Assembly (NCBI GenBank): GCA_024402475.1
Contig: JAKSTQ010000011.1
Coordinates: 1-64,000 of the forward strand
DNA: 64,000 bases
DNA from: Treponema sp.
GTDB taxonomy: Bacteria > Spirochaetota > Spirochaetia > Treponematales > Treponemataceae
Direction: 5' to 3'
A program made the position numbers and the translations under genes. The notes under the pieces are model-generated. The model was not told where the DNA came from and ran no database searches. It saw only the letters and a list, made by a program, of their open reading frames with translations. Below, in pieces: positions 25,883 through 35,303 of this stretch (positions are counted from its first letter, which is position 1; every line of letters starts with the position of its first letter).

Positions 25883-28800
25883 ATGCCGGGATTAAGCCAG
25901 TTAAGAAAATTAAGTGAAGATGTTCTCAAATTGGGTAACGAACCTAAACTTCGTGCTGATCGTGGCGAAACCCCTGTCCTTGCAAAAATTCCTGCTGATA
26001 TTCCGGACGTAGATGACTCCCAGGACTTTGTTCTTGGTTTACCAGAAAAAGAAGAAGAACCGGAAGAACAGCCTAAAACAGAAGAGCAGGAAACTCAAGC
26101 TGAATCAGAATCTGGACCTGAACAAGAAGAGGCTCCTGACCTTGACTTAACAAGTCTTTTAAATCCTATGGCAGAAATGGATGCGGCTGATGATATGCCT
26201 GACCTTACTGCCTTTCTTGCTCCAGAAGAAAAAGAGCCTCCAAAGAAAAAAGAAAAAGATATTGCTGACTTTAGCCTTGATGATCTTTTAAAAGCTCCGT
26301 CAGAGGATTTCTCTGAACCTGAAAAAGAAACTCCAGAACCTGTAGAAGATTTGATGCAGGCTCCTGATGAACTTGAAATGTTCAATGAGCCTCTTTCTCC
26401 AAAAACGGAAAAACCGGCAGAAGAACCTGCTTCGCAGATGCCGGATATTTTTGCAGCAATTCAGGAACAGGCTCAGAGCGCACAGAAACAGCCTGCCGCT
26501 GATGAAGTTCCAGACATTGAAGCTTTGCTTTCTGCAAATGCTGCACAGACTCAGGCTCCTCAGGAAGATGATTTTAGCATTCCAGAAATTGCAGAAGAAG
26601 TCGCACCTGCTGCAGATGATTTTGATATTCCTGAAATTTCTGATGACCTTGCCACAGACGCTGAACCAGCTCCGCAGGATTTTGATGTTCCTGAAATTGC
26701 AGAAGCTGAAGAACTTACAGATTTAGAAGATATTCCAGAAATCGAAGAACCTGTTCCAGAAGCAGAAAGTTCATTTGCTGAACCAGAAGAAGCTGATGAG
26801 TTTGCTTATGATGGTGAAGGCATAAACTTAAACGATGATTTACCTCCAGGACTTAATGAAGCTCCTGCAAAAAAGATTATTCCTCCTGTAGAAGAAATTG
26901 AAGAAGTACCAGAAGCAGAAGAACCTTTGCAGCCAGAAGAAGAATTTTCTGCAGGCGCTGATGACCTTTCTGCAATGGAGGATTTTTCTGCTGACTTTGG
27001 CATGGAAATGCCTGAAAGCATTGATTTTGGCGAAACTCCAGATGCAGGCGATGATGCTATGGCGGCAGCGGAAATTCCTTCTGATGAAGAAGTTCCTGCA
27101 ATGGAAGATTTTTCAATGCCTGAAGGTGATGCAGACGCTCCGTCTGAGTCTATAGAAGTTGAACCGCCTACATCAGGTGATTTTGGTTTTGATGCAATTG
27201 ACACATCTGGTCTTGATGATTTTGGTACAGACGGTTTTGGAATGCCTCCAGAAGGCGGCGCAGATGCTGCCGGTGATTTTGATTTAAGCGGTATTCCTGG
27301 ACTTGATGATTCTTCATCTGAAGATGCTGCTCCAGAAGTATTTGATACTTCAGAAATGAACGGCGTTTCTTTTGATGCTCCTGGTGATACAGATTTTAAT
27401 TTTGCAGAAACTGATGCAAAACTTTCTGGACCTGCTTCCGATTTTGCCCTTGAAGGCGACATGGATTCAGACTTTGAAATTCCTGGATTCTCAGATGCCG
27501 GTGCAGATCCGTTTGATGCTTCAGGACGCGTAAAGGCTCAGAAAGAAGAAAAGCCTCAGCCTGAAAAACAGAAAAATTCCCTTACTGATGCTGAATATAA
27601 AACCTTTAAGAAGAACCTTGCTTCGTATCCGCTCAATGTACGCATTGCAGTAGAAGATATGATCGTTAAGAATGAGTTCACTGATGATGTAATTTTTGAA
27701 CTTATTGAAAAGGTCCTTAAGAAAGTTCCGGCTCGTCAGCTTGCTTCGTACCTTGAAAAAATGCTGGACATTCAGCTTTCTGTTCCTCGTGATTTTGAAC
27801 GCCGAACAGCAGAAGAATATGAAGCATATAAATCATCTGTACAGTATCAGCTTAAAAACAGAATTATTCCTGCAGTACTTATTGGTGCGCTGGCATTCAT
27901 TCTGCTGTTCTGTACAGGTTACCTTACCAATAGATTTGTAATTGAACCTCTTATCGCTGAAAAACATTACAAGCAGGGATATGCTCTTCTTGAAAATGAT
28001 GAATATCCTCAGTCAGAAATGGAATTCAACGAAGCTCTCAAACATAAACAGAAAAAGAGATGGTTCTTTAAATATGCAGAAGGTTATCGCGCTCATAAAC
28101 AGTATGACCGCGCAGAACTGATGTACAAAAACATTCTCAAGCGTTTTAACCATGATAAGAAGGGTGGACTTGATTATGTTCATATGGAACTTGATGAACT
28201 TGCCAATTACTCAAAGGCAGAAAATATCTTAAAGCGCGAAGTTCTTGATTATCATATTAACGATCAGGATGCAATACTTCTTTTGGGAGATGTTTACCTT
28301 GAATGGGCTACCGAAGAAGATCCTTCTAAATATGCACAGGCTCTGGAGCAGTATTCAATTCTTATGCAGCTGTATGGTGCAACACCGGATTATCTTGCAA
28401 GAATGATGCGTTATTATGTACGTACAGATAATCTCAGGGAAGTTCTTCAGCTGAAGGAAGGTTTCCTGCCGGAAGAAAAATCTTTGAGCGGAAACGACTG
28501 GACAGAAATGTCAGGTTATCTTATGGACAAGCTTTACGGTGAACTTACACCTTCTGAAGAATATCTGCGTTCCAAGATTGAAGACGTTCAGCAGATGCTT
28601 TTGCGTGCAATTAAGCTTAGTCCTGAAAATCCTGTTTCTTACTATAACCTTTCCCGTTATTTTATAGAAACAAATAACCATGATAAGGCAGTTTCAGGCT
28701 TGAAGCATTCTATTGAACTGTTTACAAAAGCAAAGAGCCTTAAGAGAAGAGATTCATATAAAGAACTTAATACATACCGTCTTCTTGGTGAAGAATATCT

Positions 28801-29551
28801 TTATCAGCGTGAATTTATTCTTGCCGGTGATACTTTTGCAAAAGGTATTGAATTGTACGAAGACAAGCATGAAATTTCCGGACTTGACAGCGATAAGAAT
28901 GTAGGTGTCATGTACGCGGATATGGGTGATATCAATTACTTTATTTCAGGTCAGCTTGATACAGCTTATGTAAATTATTCAAAAGCTACAATGAATAAGA
29001 ATGATACTCCAAGCCTTCGCTACAGACTTGGCTATATTGATTACGGCCGTGCAAATTATGATTCTGCAATCAATAACTTTATTATTGCTTCTCAGGATAA
29101 GGATCAGGACAAAAACCTTATGCTGGCTATGGGTAATGCTTTCTCACAGCGTAAAGATGATTTTGTTGGAATCGGTTACTACCAGCGCCTGATCGACAGA
29201 CTTAATAAAGAAATTGCAAACCATGACATTCTGCTTCCACAGGTGAAACCTGAACACAATCAGATTGTTGATCAGTATATGAAAGCTAATAACAACCTTG
29301 CTGTTTCAAAATATAGAATTGCAAACCTTACAGGCGACAGTCAGATGAATGCGTCTGCAATTGTAAACCTCCAGGAAGCTTTGCGTTCGTGGGATGCTCT
29401 TACACGCAATCAAAAGACAATGGTTAGACTTGGCGGAACAAATCTTGCAGAACAGAACATCAAGTATATGACTCATCCAATGCCAGATTTTGAACCTGCA
29501 ATTTATACAGAAATTCCGCGTATTCTTGAGGGCGAAAAGATTCTTGAATAG
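25883..29551 (+). CDS. Large acidic TPR membrane protein, resembles flagellar collar protein FlcA
   Basis: 1222 residues. Residues 1-560 are an acidic, Pro/Ala-rich disordered region with repeated DFx(I/V)PEI motifs near 230-275. A folded helical segment follows (about 570-650). A single membrane helix lies at about 671-692 (VLIGALAFILLFCTGYL). The remaining 500 residues are periplasmic TPR repeats. Cytoplasmic acidic tail, one helix, then TPR array matches the layout I recall for Borrelia BB0326 (FlcA), which builds the collar of the periplasmic flagellar motor. Sigma-28-like promoter upstream. The start lacks a close Shine-Dalgarno (GGGGAAAG is about 14 nt away). Orthology is inferred. Confidence 0.78.
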   Translation: MPGLSQLRKLSEDVLKLGNEPKLRADRGETPVLAKIPADIPDVDDSQDFVLGLPEKEEEPEEQPKTEEQETQAESESGPEQEEAPDLDLTSLLNPMAEMDAADDMPDLTAFLAPEEKEPPKKKEKDIADFSLDDLLKAPSEDFSEPEKETPEPVEDLMQAPDELEMFNEPLSPKTEKPAEEPASQMPDIFAAIQEQAQSAQKQPAADEVPDIEALLSANAAQTQAPQEDDFSIPEIAEEVAPAADDFDIPEISDDLATDAEPAPQDFDVPEIAEAEELTDLEDIPEIEEPVPEAESSFAEPEEADEFAYDGEGINLNDDLPPGLNEAPAKKIIPPVEEIEEVPEAEEPLQPEEEFSAGADDLSAMEDFSADFGMEMPESIDFGETPDAGDDAMAAAEIPSDEEVPAMEDFSMPEGDADAPSESIEVEPPTSGDFGFDAIDTSGLDDFGTDGFGMPPEGGADAAGDFDLSGIPGLDDSSSEDAAPEVFDTSEMNGVSFDAPGDTDFNFAETDAKLSGPASDFALEGDMDSDFEIPGFSDAGADPFDASGRVKAQKEEKPQPEKQKNSLTDAEYKTFKKNLASYPLNVRIAVEDMIVKNEFTDDVIFELIEKVLKKVPARQLASYLEKMLDIQLSVPRDFERRTAEEYEAYKSSVQYQLKNRIIPAVLIGALAFILLFCTGYLTNRFVIEPLIAEKHYKQGYALLENDEYPQSEMEFNEALKHKQKKRWFFKYAEGYRAHKQYDRAELMYKNILKRFNHDKKGGLDYVHMELDELANYSKAENILKREVLDYHINDQDAILLLGDVYLEWATEEDPSKYAQALEQYSILMQLYGATPDYLARMMRYYVRTDNLREVLQLKEGFLPEEKSLSGNDWTEMSGYLMDKLYGELTPSEEYLRSKIEDVQQMLLRAIKLSPENPVSYYNLSRYFIETNNHDKAVSGLKHSIELFTKAKSLKRRDSYKELNTYRLLGEEYLYQREFILAGDTFAKGIELYEDKHEISGLDSDKNVGVMYADMGDINYFISGQLDTAYVNYSKATMNKNDTPSLRYRLGYIDYGRANYDSAINNFIIASQDKDQDKNLMLAMGNAFSQRKDDFVGIGYYQRLIDRLNKEIANHDILLPQVKPEHNQIVDQYMKANNNLAVSKYRIANLTGDSQMNASAIVNLQEALRSWDALTRNQKTMVRLGGTNLAEQNIKYMTHPMPDFEPAIYTEIPRILEGEKILE

Positions 29552-30185
29552 AAAAGACTGGAAAGGGCTGAAGCTTTTCTGCCCTTACACAGGAATCCTG
29601 TGGAAAAAGTATCTTAATTCTCTTTACAAGGAAATTTTCAGAAAATCAATTCATCTGTGTACAGCGTTTATTCCTTTTCTGCTTAATCTGTTTTACTGGC
29701 CCATTATTATTCTTCTTTTGCTTGCTGCTGCAGGTTTTTCGTTAAGTGAATTACTGCGCCTTCATGGGATTAAAGTACCAATAGTTTCGTTCATTACAGA
29801 GATTTCTGCCCGTAAAAGAGATGACGGGAAATTTGTTCTGGGACCTGTAACTTTAGTACTTGGAATTGTAGCTGCAGGACTTTTGTTTGATTCACCTTAC
29901 AGAACAATTGGAATTCTGGCCCTTGCTTTTGGTGACGGACTTGCAAGTCTTTGCGGAAAATTTTTTGGAATTGTTCATATTCCTTTTACAGAAGGGAAAA
30001 CTGTTGCAGGAAGTCTTGCCTGCTTTACTGCAATTTTGTGTTCAACATATATTGTATCAAAAGATCCATTTGCAAGTCTTGTTATTGCTACAGTGGGCAT
30101 GCTTATTGAAGTTCTGCCTTTAAGGGATTTTGATAACCTTTTGATTCCTGTATTGCTTTCTTTTACAGCTAAACTTATTCTCTAG
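29544..30185 (+). CDS. Polyprenol/diacylglycerol kinase-like or CDP-archaeol-synthase-like membrane protein
   Basis: 213 residues from a TTG start overlapping the previous stop by 8 nt; an upstream TTG (29490) is also possible. Homology seems to start at KEIFRKSIHLCTAFIPF, a pattern of the dolichol-kinase/phytol-kinase/phosphatidate cytidylyltransferase superfamily. Further conserved parts are ALAFGDGLASLCGKFFG and TEGKTVAGSLACF, near residues 130-170. Membrane segments fill the rest. It probably phosphorylates or activates a lipid alcohol. It is co-transcribed with the TPR gene. Confidence 0.78.
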   Translation: MNRKDWKGLKLFCPYTGILWKKYLNSLYKEIFRKSIHLCTAFIPFLLNLFYWPIIILLLLAAAGFSLSELLRLHGIKVPIVSFITEISARKRDDGKFVLGPVTLVLGIVAAGLLFDSPYRTIGILALAFGDGLASLCGKFFGIVHIPFTEGKTVAGSLACFTAILCSTYIVSKDPFASLVIATVGMLIEVLPLRDFDNLLIPVLLSFTAKLIL

Positions 30186-31003
30186 CCCCATAAAGCCATT
30201 TTATGAACTTCTCTGATGTAACGGGTTGTTCCGATTGTCATAAGTGCACATCCGGGAATAACCGGCGCAAGAATTGCAGAAGAAGTTACAATGTGTTCTC
30301 CAACAATTATGGTGAAGAACCACAGGCAAAGTTTTAAATATGATTTGTCTTTTGTGTCTTTATATGCGATTACATAATTTGTAATTGTGAATAATGCAGT
30401 AAAAACGAGAATTGCATAAATAATAGTAGAAAATCCCCATTTTACAGAATAAGTTAAAGTTGTAATTGAAGTATTCAATGGAACACAGGATGCTGCAAAA
30501 ACACTGATTAATACAAGGAGAATGAGATTTTTTTCAATGTCGAATTTTTGTTCTTTCTGACATTCGAATGATCCAAAGAAGAAACTTGAAAAACAAAGAA
30601 ATTTCCCAAGCATGCAAAGTCTTCCAAGCAGAAGAAGTTCATCAGAGAAAGTTTTTTCAAATCCAAAAATCAGGATGAAAAAGCGGGAAAGTTCCAGCAT
30701 TGAACCAAAAAGATATATTGCAAGATAAACTGCCAGTGCTGAGGAAGTTTTTTCAAAACTGAAATACAGCATGAATAAAGTTGCACAGACATACACAGAC
30801 ATGTACAGCATTGAGATTACTACTGTTTTTTCATTAGGTTCAAAAAAAGAAAAACCTATTGCAGAAAAAAACTTATGGTTGTAAAGATTTTCGTAATTGC
30901 CGTTTAGATTCTGAATTACAAAAATTGTTACCATAATAGAAAAAACTAATAAAGCGAGAGTAATAAAACTGATTACAATGTGATTTTTTGTCTTAATTGT
31001 CAT
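30182..31003 (-). CDS. Seven-helix membrane protein of unknown function
   Basis: 273 residues with about seven hydrophobic segments: about 9-31, 62-82, 88-107, 127-145, 155-173, 187-207 and 225-250. The first loop (about 32-60) is probably extracytoplasmic. The fold is reminiscent of 7TM sensor input domains, but no signalling domain is attached. It overlaps the convergent kinase-like gene by 4 bases at the stop codons. No good Shine-Dalgarno is visible. Function unknown. Confidence 0.65.
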   Translation of the reverse strand: MTIKTKNHIVISFITLALLVFSIMVTIFVIQNLNGNYENLYNHKFFSAIGFSFFEPNEKTVVISMLYMSVYVCATLFMLYFSFEKTSSALAVYLAIYLFGSMLELSRFFILIFGFEKTFSDELLLLGRLCMLGKFLCFSSFFFGSFECQKEQKFDIEKNLILLVLISVFAASCVPLNTSITTLTYSVKWGFSTIIYAILVFTALFTITNYVIAYKDTKDKSYLKLCLWFFTIIVGEHIVTSSAILAPVIPGCALMTIGTTRYIREVHKMALWG

Positions 31004-31037
31004 GTCTCTATGATTTTATAAGTAAAAGAAATAATAG

Positions 31038-31065
31038 TAAAGACGCGCTGTATCTTTTCCGATAT
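31038..31065 (+). promoter_or_regulatory. Sigma-28-like promoter
   Basis: TAAA (31038-31041), 16 nt, TCCGATAT (31058-31065), about 25 nt before the ATG at 31091. The -10 is identical to the one before flgB. Confidence 0.55.
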
Positions 31066-31090
31066 TGTATGTATGCGGAGGACGCAAAAT

Positions 31091-31774
31091 ATGAAAAAAA
31101 TATTGATTTTAAGTCTTATTCTTGCAGCTAGCGGATTTAGTGCCTTTGCTGGTGATGTTGCTGTATTTGATGATATTGGTTTTTCTGCTGACGGAAAATA
31201 TTATGTATTCGGTCAGTATGGAAAAACAGATAAAAAATTTGTTCCATATTCAGAAATTTATACTGTAGATGTAGCAAAAAATGACTTTGTGCCTGGAAAA
31301 GTGTACAAGCTTTCGGCAAAAAGCAATAAAGGTGGAAAAGAAATCCATCAGGAAAACACAGCAAAAAATTATACTGCCATGAAAGGTCTGGGATGCAAAC
31401 CTGCAGAAGCAGAAAACATTCTTTACATAAATGATGAAATTTCAAAAGACAGCGGAATTTCAATTACTTTCAAAAGCTTTGAAGAATCTACAGAAAATAA
31501 AGACTGGATTTATAATGTAAAGGTTGTTTCTGAATATTCAGGCAATAAATCTTCATTTTATATTGATGTTAAAATTAAGGATCAGGATGGAAATGTAATC
31601 AAAAGTTACAAAACAGGTAATCCTTCAATTAAAAGAAAAAATGTAACAAATTACAGAATCATCAGAATTTTTACTGATAAATCAAGAAAGTCTGTTGTAT
31701 TCGTAGTAGAAAAAACTATCGAAGATCAGGCTGGAACTTCTATCCGTTACATGGTAGAAACAATTAAACTGTAA
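31091..31774 (+). CDS. Secreted protein of unknown function
   Basis: 227 residues. The start is ATG 31091, not the earlier in-frame ATG at 31073, because GGAGG (31077-31081) sits 9 nt upstream and a clean signal peptide (ends GFSAFA) begins there. The mature part is beta-rich and lysine-rich (YVFGQYGKTDKKFVPYSEIY). A repeated pattern of a Tyr-rich strand then a charged turn suggests a periplasmic or surface beta protein. It is preceded by a sigma-28-like promoter, so it may belong to the motility set. No family recognised. Confidence 0.72.
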   Translation: MKKILILSLILAASGFSAFAGDVAVFDDIGFSADGKYYVFGQYGKTDKKFVPYSEIYTVDVAKNDFVPGKVYKLSAKSNKGGKEIHQENTAKNYTAMKGLGCKPAEAENILYINDEISKDSGISITFKSFEESTENKDWIYNVKVVSEYSGNKSSFYIDVKIKDQDGNVIKSYKTGNPSIKRKNVTNYRIIRIFTDKSRKSVVFVVEKTIEDQAGTSIRYMVETIKL

Positions 31775-31804
31775 ATACAAAAAGTAATAATACCTCCTTC
31801 TTGC

Positions 31805-31841
31805 AGGCAGAAAAAGAGTTTTCTTTTTCTGCCTTTTTTTT
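31805..31841 (+). terminator. Intrinsic terminator
   Basis: AGGCAGAAAAAG (31805-31816) pairs with CTTTTTCTGCCT (31823-31834), then a T-run to 31841. Confidence 0.92.
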
Positions 31842-31907
31842 CGAAAAATCAGGAAAAAGTAACAAAAAAAAGAATGTTACTTATGCAGATTTTTTACTGG
31901 AGGAGTT

Positions 31908-32990
31908 ATGAAAGAATTATTACTTGATTTACTGAAATCTCTTGGGATTGCCATAGTTATTGTGAGCCTTCTTTTTATCAGCATTTATCATACCTCATGC
32001 AGGATAACACAGGAAGGAATCAAGATTATTCAGGCAGATACTGACTGTGCAAAAATTAAAAATGTCGAAACCCAGAATGACGGCATTATAATTGATTTTT
32101 CACGGAAAGTTGAAGTTCAGACTGTATTCGCGGTAGTAAGTGATGAATCAGTTACATCAATCGAAAATTTTCTGTCCAGCACAAAGAAAATCAAAGTTAA
32201 TGTCATTTCAATGGATTCAACAGCTGATCAGGATAAATTGAAATTCGTTATGGAAGAAAAGACACAGGCCGGGATTAAGTATGAACTTTTTGCGGTTGTC
32301 AAAGATTCAAATGGAAATACACTGACTTTTACAATTCCATTTTTCGGAATGTGCGAAAATCTTGCCGGTGCAGTTTTGAGCGAAATAAGCGAGTCTTACA
32401 GTAAGAAAGACGGAATCAGCGAGTACATTGAACTGTTCATTACAAAAGACGGAAATCTTTTTGGCCTTGAACTTTATACTGCAGCTGATAATAGAAAATA
32501 TAGTTTACCTTTATGCGAAGTGAAAAAAGGGGAATATGTTGTAGTTCATTTAAGGTCTGAATACGAAAACTGCATTTCAGAAACAGAAAATGATCTTAAC
32601 GCTTCAAAGGCAAAAGGATCTGTTACCAAAAGCCGTGATATCTGGTGCGAAGGTAATTCTGCGGCATTAAGTTCTACAGCTGATATTGTTCTTCTTAAAA
32701 ATAAATTTAATCAGCAGATAATCGACTGTGTAATGTATTGCCGTAAGGATTATGCCTTGAATGAAGACTGGAAATCTGCTTCTTTGATCAAAGCCCGGGA
32801 TGAATGCATAAAACAGAATATCTGGTCAAAAAACTGTGTTCCTGCAGATGCCGTATACAGCCGTGAACGAAAATCCATCGGATATCTTTCCAGAACAGAT
32901 ATTGCATCTTTGAAATTCAAAACTTCTGCATCTGCATGGCGTGGAACTGCAAAAAGCCGTCAGACTCCCGGAAGACCAAACCGCTTTTAA
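31908..32990 (+). CDS. Membrane-anchored protein with lamin-tail-like domain
   Basis: 360 residues. One N-terminal helix (about 10-27) without a convincing cleavage site or lipobox. A first beta-rich part follows (about 50-150). A second part (about 160-275) shows the lamin-tail-domain rhythm: VLSEISE, EYIELFI, GLELYTAAD, EYVVVHLR, then ADIVLLKNKFNQQIIDCVMYC. These Ig-like domains are common in secreted bacterial proteins, often beside nucleases or adhesins. Good ribosome site (GGAGGAG). The arginine-rich C-terminus (GRPNRF) is unusual. Role unknown. Confidence 0.65.
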   Translation: MKELLLDLLKSLGIAIVIVSLLFISIYHTSCRITQEGIKIIQADTDCAKIKNVETQNDGIIIDFSRKVEVQTVFAVVSDESVTSIENFLSSTKKIKVNVISMDSTADQDKLKFVMEEKTQAGIKYELFAVVKDSNGNTLTFTIPFFGMCENLAGAVLSEISESYSKKDGISEYIELFITKDGNLFGLELYTAADNRKYSLPLCEVKKGEYVVVHLRSEYENCISETENDLNASKAKGSVTKSRDIWCEGNSAALSSTADIVLLKNKFNQQIIDCVMYCRKDYALNEDWKSASLIKARDECIKQNIWSKNCVPADAVYSRERKSIGYLSRTDIASLKFKTSASAWRGTAKSRQTPGRPNRF

Positions 32991-33007
32991 GCAAAGGAAT
33001 TAAGGTC

Positions 33008-33036
33008 TTTAAAGACAAAAGGCTTTCTGCTATAAT
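33008..33036 (+). promoter_or_regulatory. Extended -10 promoter of the U32 peptidase gene
   Basis: TTTAAA (33008-33013), 17 nt, then TGC-TATAAT with the hexamer at 33031-33036. The ATG follows after 8 nt with no ribosome site. Confidence 0.6.
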
Positions 33037-33044
33037 TTAACGAT

Positions 33045-35303
33045 ATGGCAGAATTATTAGCGCCGGCTGGCAATATCGAATCACTTGAAGCAGCTCTCGG
33101 AGAGGGAGCTGATGCAGTTTACCTTGGTCTTAAAACTTTTAATGCCCGTTTAAGAACATCTAACTTCGCCTGGAATCAGTTTGAAGCAGCAGTTAATTCC
33201 GTTCACAGAATGGGAAAAAAGATTTATGTTACTGTAAACACTGTAAGCGAAGAACGGGAAACTGAACGTTTATACAGATTCCTTTCTTACCTCAATAAAA
33301 TTGGTCCTGATGGCCTTATCGTTCAGGACTTTGCTGTTATCAGAATGTGTCAGGAATTTTTCCCTGACCTTGAACTTCATGCATCTACACAGATGAATGT
33401 TGAAAGTGCTGCAGGTGTAAACCTTTTAAGCCGCGAAGGATTTAAGCGTGTCGTTCTTGCCCGTGAACTTGGTCTTGAAGAAATCAGAGATATAAAAGCA
33501 AAGACAAATGCAGAACTTGAAGTGTTTGTTCACGGAGCATTATGTGTAAGTGAATCAGGTCTTTGTCTTTTTTCAAGTTACCTTGGCGGAAAGTCTGCCA
33601 ACCGCGGTATGTGTACTCAGGCCTGCCGCCGTTTTTACACAGCAGAAGTTCCCGGTGGAATTGATCAGGGATATTATTTTTCTCCATGTGACCTTCAGCT
33701 TATTGATAAAATGCCTGACCTTATTGAAGCAGGTGTAGAATCATTTAAAATCGAAGGTCGCATGAAAAGTGCTGAATATGTTGGAAGTGTTGTTTCTGCT
33801 TACCGTTATGTAATGGATCATTACAAGGAAGGCAAAAAAGAAGCCGTTGCTGCTGCAAAACGAATGCTTTCTACTGACTTTGCAAGAACCAAGACTTCTT
33901 ACTGGTATAATTTTAAAACTATCGGTGAAGGCGTTGATAATGCAGGCGGCCTGATTCTTAATCCAAAACAGGCTGGGGGAACCGGAATCTATCTTGGTAA
34001 AATTGATGCAACAGGTCCTTCAGAAATTCCAGAAACTCAGCTTGCAGTTCTTGCCGGCGGATCTTATGATCCTGATCCGGGAGACTCAATCCGTCTTCAT
34101 AAAAAAGATGACACAGGCCGCGAAAGTCATAAAGTAAAGACTCTTAATATTGACGAAAAAGGCAGACGCTGGATTGATATTCCGCGGGGATTTACTGTAG
34201 GGGACAGTGTTTATCTTCTCCAGACAAAATCAATGTCAAAAAGATATTCCCGTATTCTTCCTCCTGACCTTTCGAAATTCAATAAACAGCCGGGAGATGA
34301 ACTTTTACCGATTCTTGATTTGACTCCGGTTGCAAAGAATGAATTGAATTACTTCCCTGAAGGTCTTTATATTCAGGTTTCAAGTATTCCTGATATTTTT
34401 GTGGTTCAGTCGGGACATCCCGTTCGCGTTATTCTTGAACTTAACAGTACTACAATTCCTGACCTGCTTTCTAAAAAGACAACATTGCCTTTAAGTAAAA
34501 AGCAGATCATTTTAAGTCTTGATCCTTTCTGTCCTGCAGGTACAGAAGATGAAGTTGCAAAAACTATTGATCAGCTCATTGAACAGGGCTTTACAACATT
34601 TGTTGTAAACAATCTTGCTCATATTGCAATGCTTCGAACAAAGAAAGTAAATATGATCGGCGGTCCATATCTTTATACATTTAACCGCTGGGCTGTTTCA
34701 TGGCTTGAAAATCAGAATATCGGTGCATTTATTTCGCCATATGAAAATTCCCGCCAGAATCTTGACGCTGTATTTGATCCGAATGTACGCGACCGTGTTC
34801 TTGTTCCGGTATTTGCATATCCTGCATTGTTCAGAATGAGATTCAAGCTGCCAAAGGATTATGATTTTACATATTTTTCTGATAAAGAAGGGATGAACTT
34901 TAAAGTTAACTCAACTCCAGACGGTTCGTTCGTAATGCCTGAAGCTCCATTCTCCATTATCGATAAGGTTTCGACAATTAACAGCAATGGATTTAAGCGT
35001 GTACTTATTGATTTTTCAAAGACAAGTGTGCGTAAAGGTGATTTTAAGCAGATATTCCAGGCAATGGCCAAAAAACAGGTATTGCCTGAAACCTCCCGCT
35101 TTAACTGGAAAGACGGTTTCTACAATCCGCTTAAGCTTGAAGAATACCGTCAGGCCAATGAAAGAAAATTAAACCCTCAGGGTGCTGCATCGTCTAAAGC
35201 TCCTTCTAAAAAGACAGGATTTAAGCCAAAGACAAATGGTCCAAAAAAGAGTGGGGCTTTTTCTGGTGCGCCAAAGGGTTCAAAACCAAAAGGCAGACGC
35301 TAA
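33045..35303 (+). CDS. U32 family peptidase-like protein (RNA hydroxylase family)
   Basis: 752 residues. N-terminal TIM-barrel with LLAPAGNIESLEAAL and GADAVYLG. The U32 signature follows at about 165-200: ALCVSESGLC, then SANRGMCTQACR, with the cysteines of a 4Fe-4S cluster. A long second half (from about 420) resembles the extra domain of E. coli RlhA (YdcP). That protein, with TrhP, makes 5-hydroxycytidine or 5-hydroxyuridine in RNA, so an RNA-modifying role is more likely than proteolysis. The last 45 residues are basic (Lys/Pro/Gly-rich), which would suit RNA binding. Its stop overlaps that of ssb by 4 bases. Confidence 0.88.
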   Translation: MAELLAPAGNIESLEAALGEGADAVYLGLKTFNARLRTSNFAWNQFEAAVNSVHRMGKKIYVTVNTVSEERETERLYRFLSYLNKIGPDGLIVQDFAVIRMCQEFFPDLELHASTQMNVESAAGVNLLSREGFKRVVLARELGLEEIRDIKAKTNAELEVFVHGALCVSESGLCLFSSYLGGKSANRGMCTQACRRFYTAEVPGGIDQGYYFSPCDLQLIDKMPDLIEAGVESFKIEGRMKSAEYVGSVVSAYRYVMDHYKEGKKEAVAAAKRMLSTDFARTKTSYWYNFKTIGEGVDNAGGLILNPKQAGGTGIYLGKIDATGPSEIPETQLAVLAGGSYDPDPGDSIRLHKKDDTGRESHKVKTLNIDEKGRRWIDIPRGFTVGDSVYLLQTKSMSKRYSRILPPDLSKFNKQPGDELLPILDLTPVAKNELNYFPEGLYIQVSSIPDIFVVQSGHPVRVILELNSTTIPDLLSKKTTLPLSKKQIILSLDPFCPAGTEDEVAKTIDQLIEQGFTTFVVNNLAHIAMLRTKKVNMIGGPYLYTFNRWAVSWLENQNIGAFISPYENSRQNLDAVFDPNVRDRVLVPVFAYPALFRMRFKLPKDYDFTYFSDKEGMNFKVNSTPDGSFVMPEAPFSIIDKVSTINSNGFKRVLIDFSKTSVRKGDFKQIFQAMAKKQVLPETSRFNWKDGFYNPLKLEEYRQANERKLNPQGAASSKAPSKKTGFKPKTNGPKKSGAFSGAPKGSKPKGRR

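Noticed and set aside
26806-27462. 218-codon minus-strand ORF rich in Ser/Pro/Gly
   Set aside because: Exact antisense of the acidic repeat region of the plus-strand gene; low-complexity GAA/GAT codons give stop-free antisense. No ribosome site.
25842-31011. Shared 11-mer CATGTCTCTAT at 25842 and 31001 as flanking direct repeats of a mobile segment
   Set aside because: Short, in A+T-rich DNA, and the block between is made of genes that fit the host; chance is the simpler explanation.
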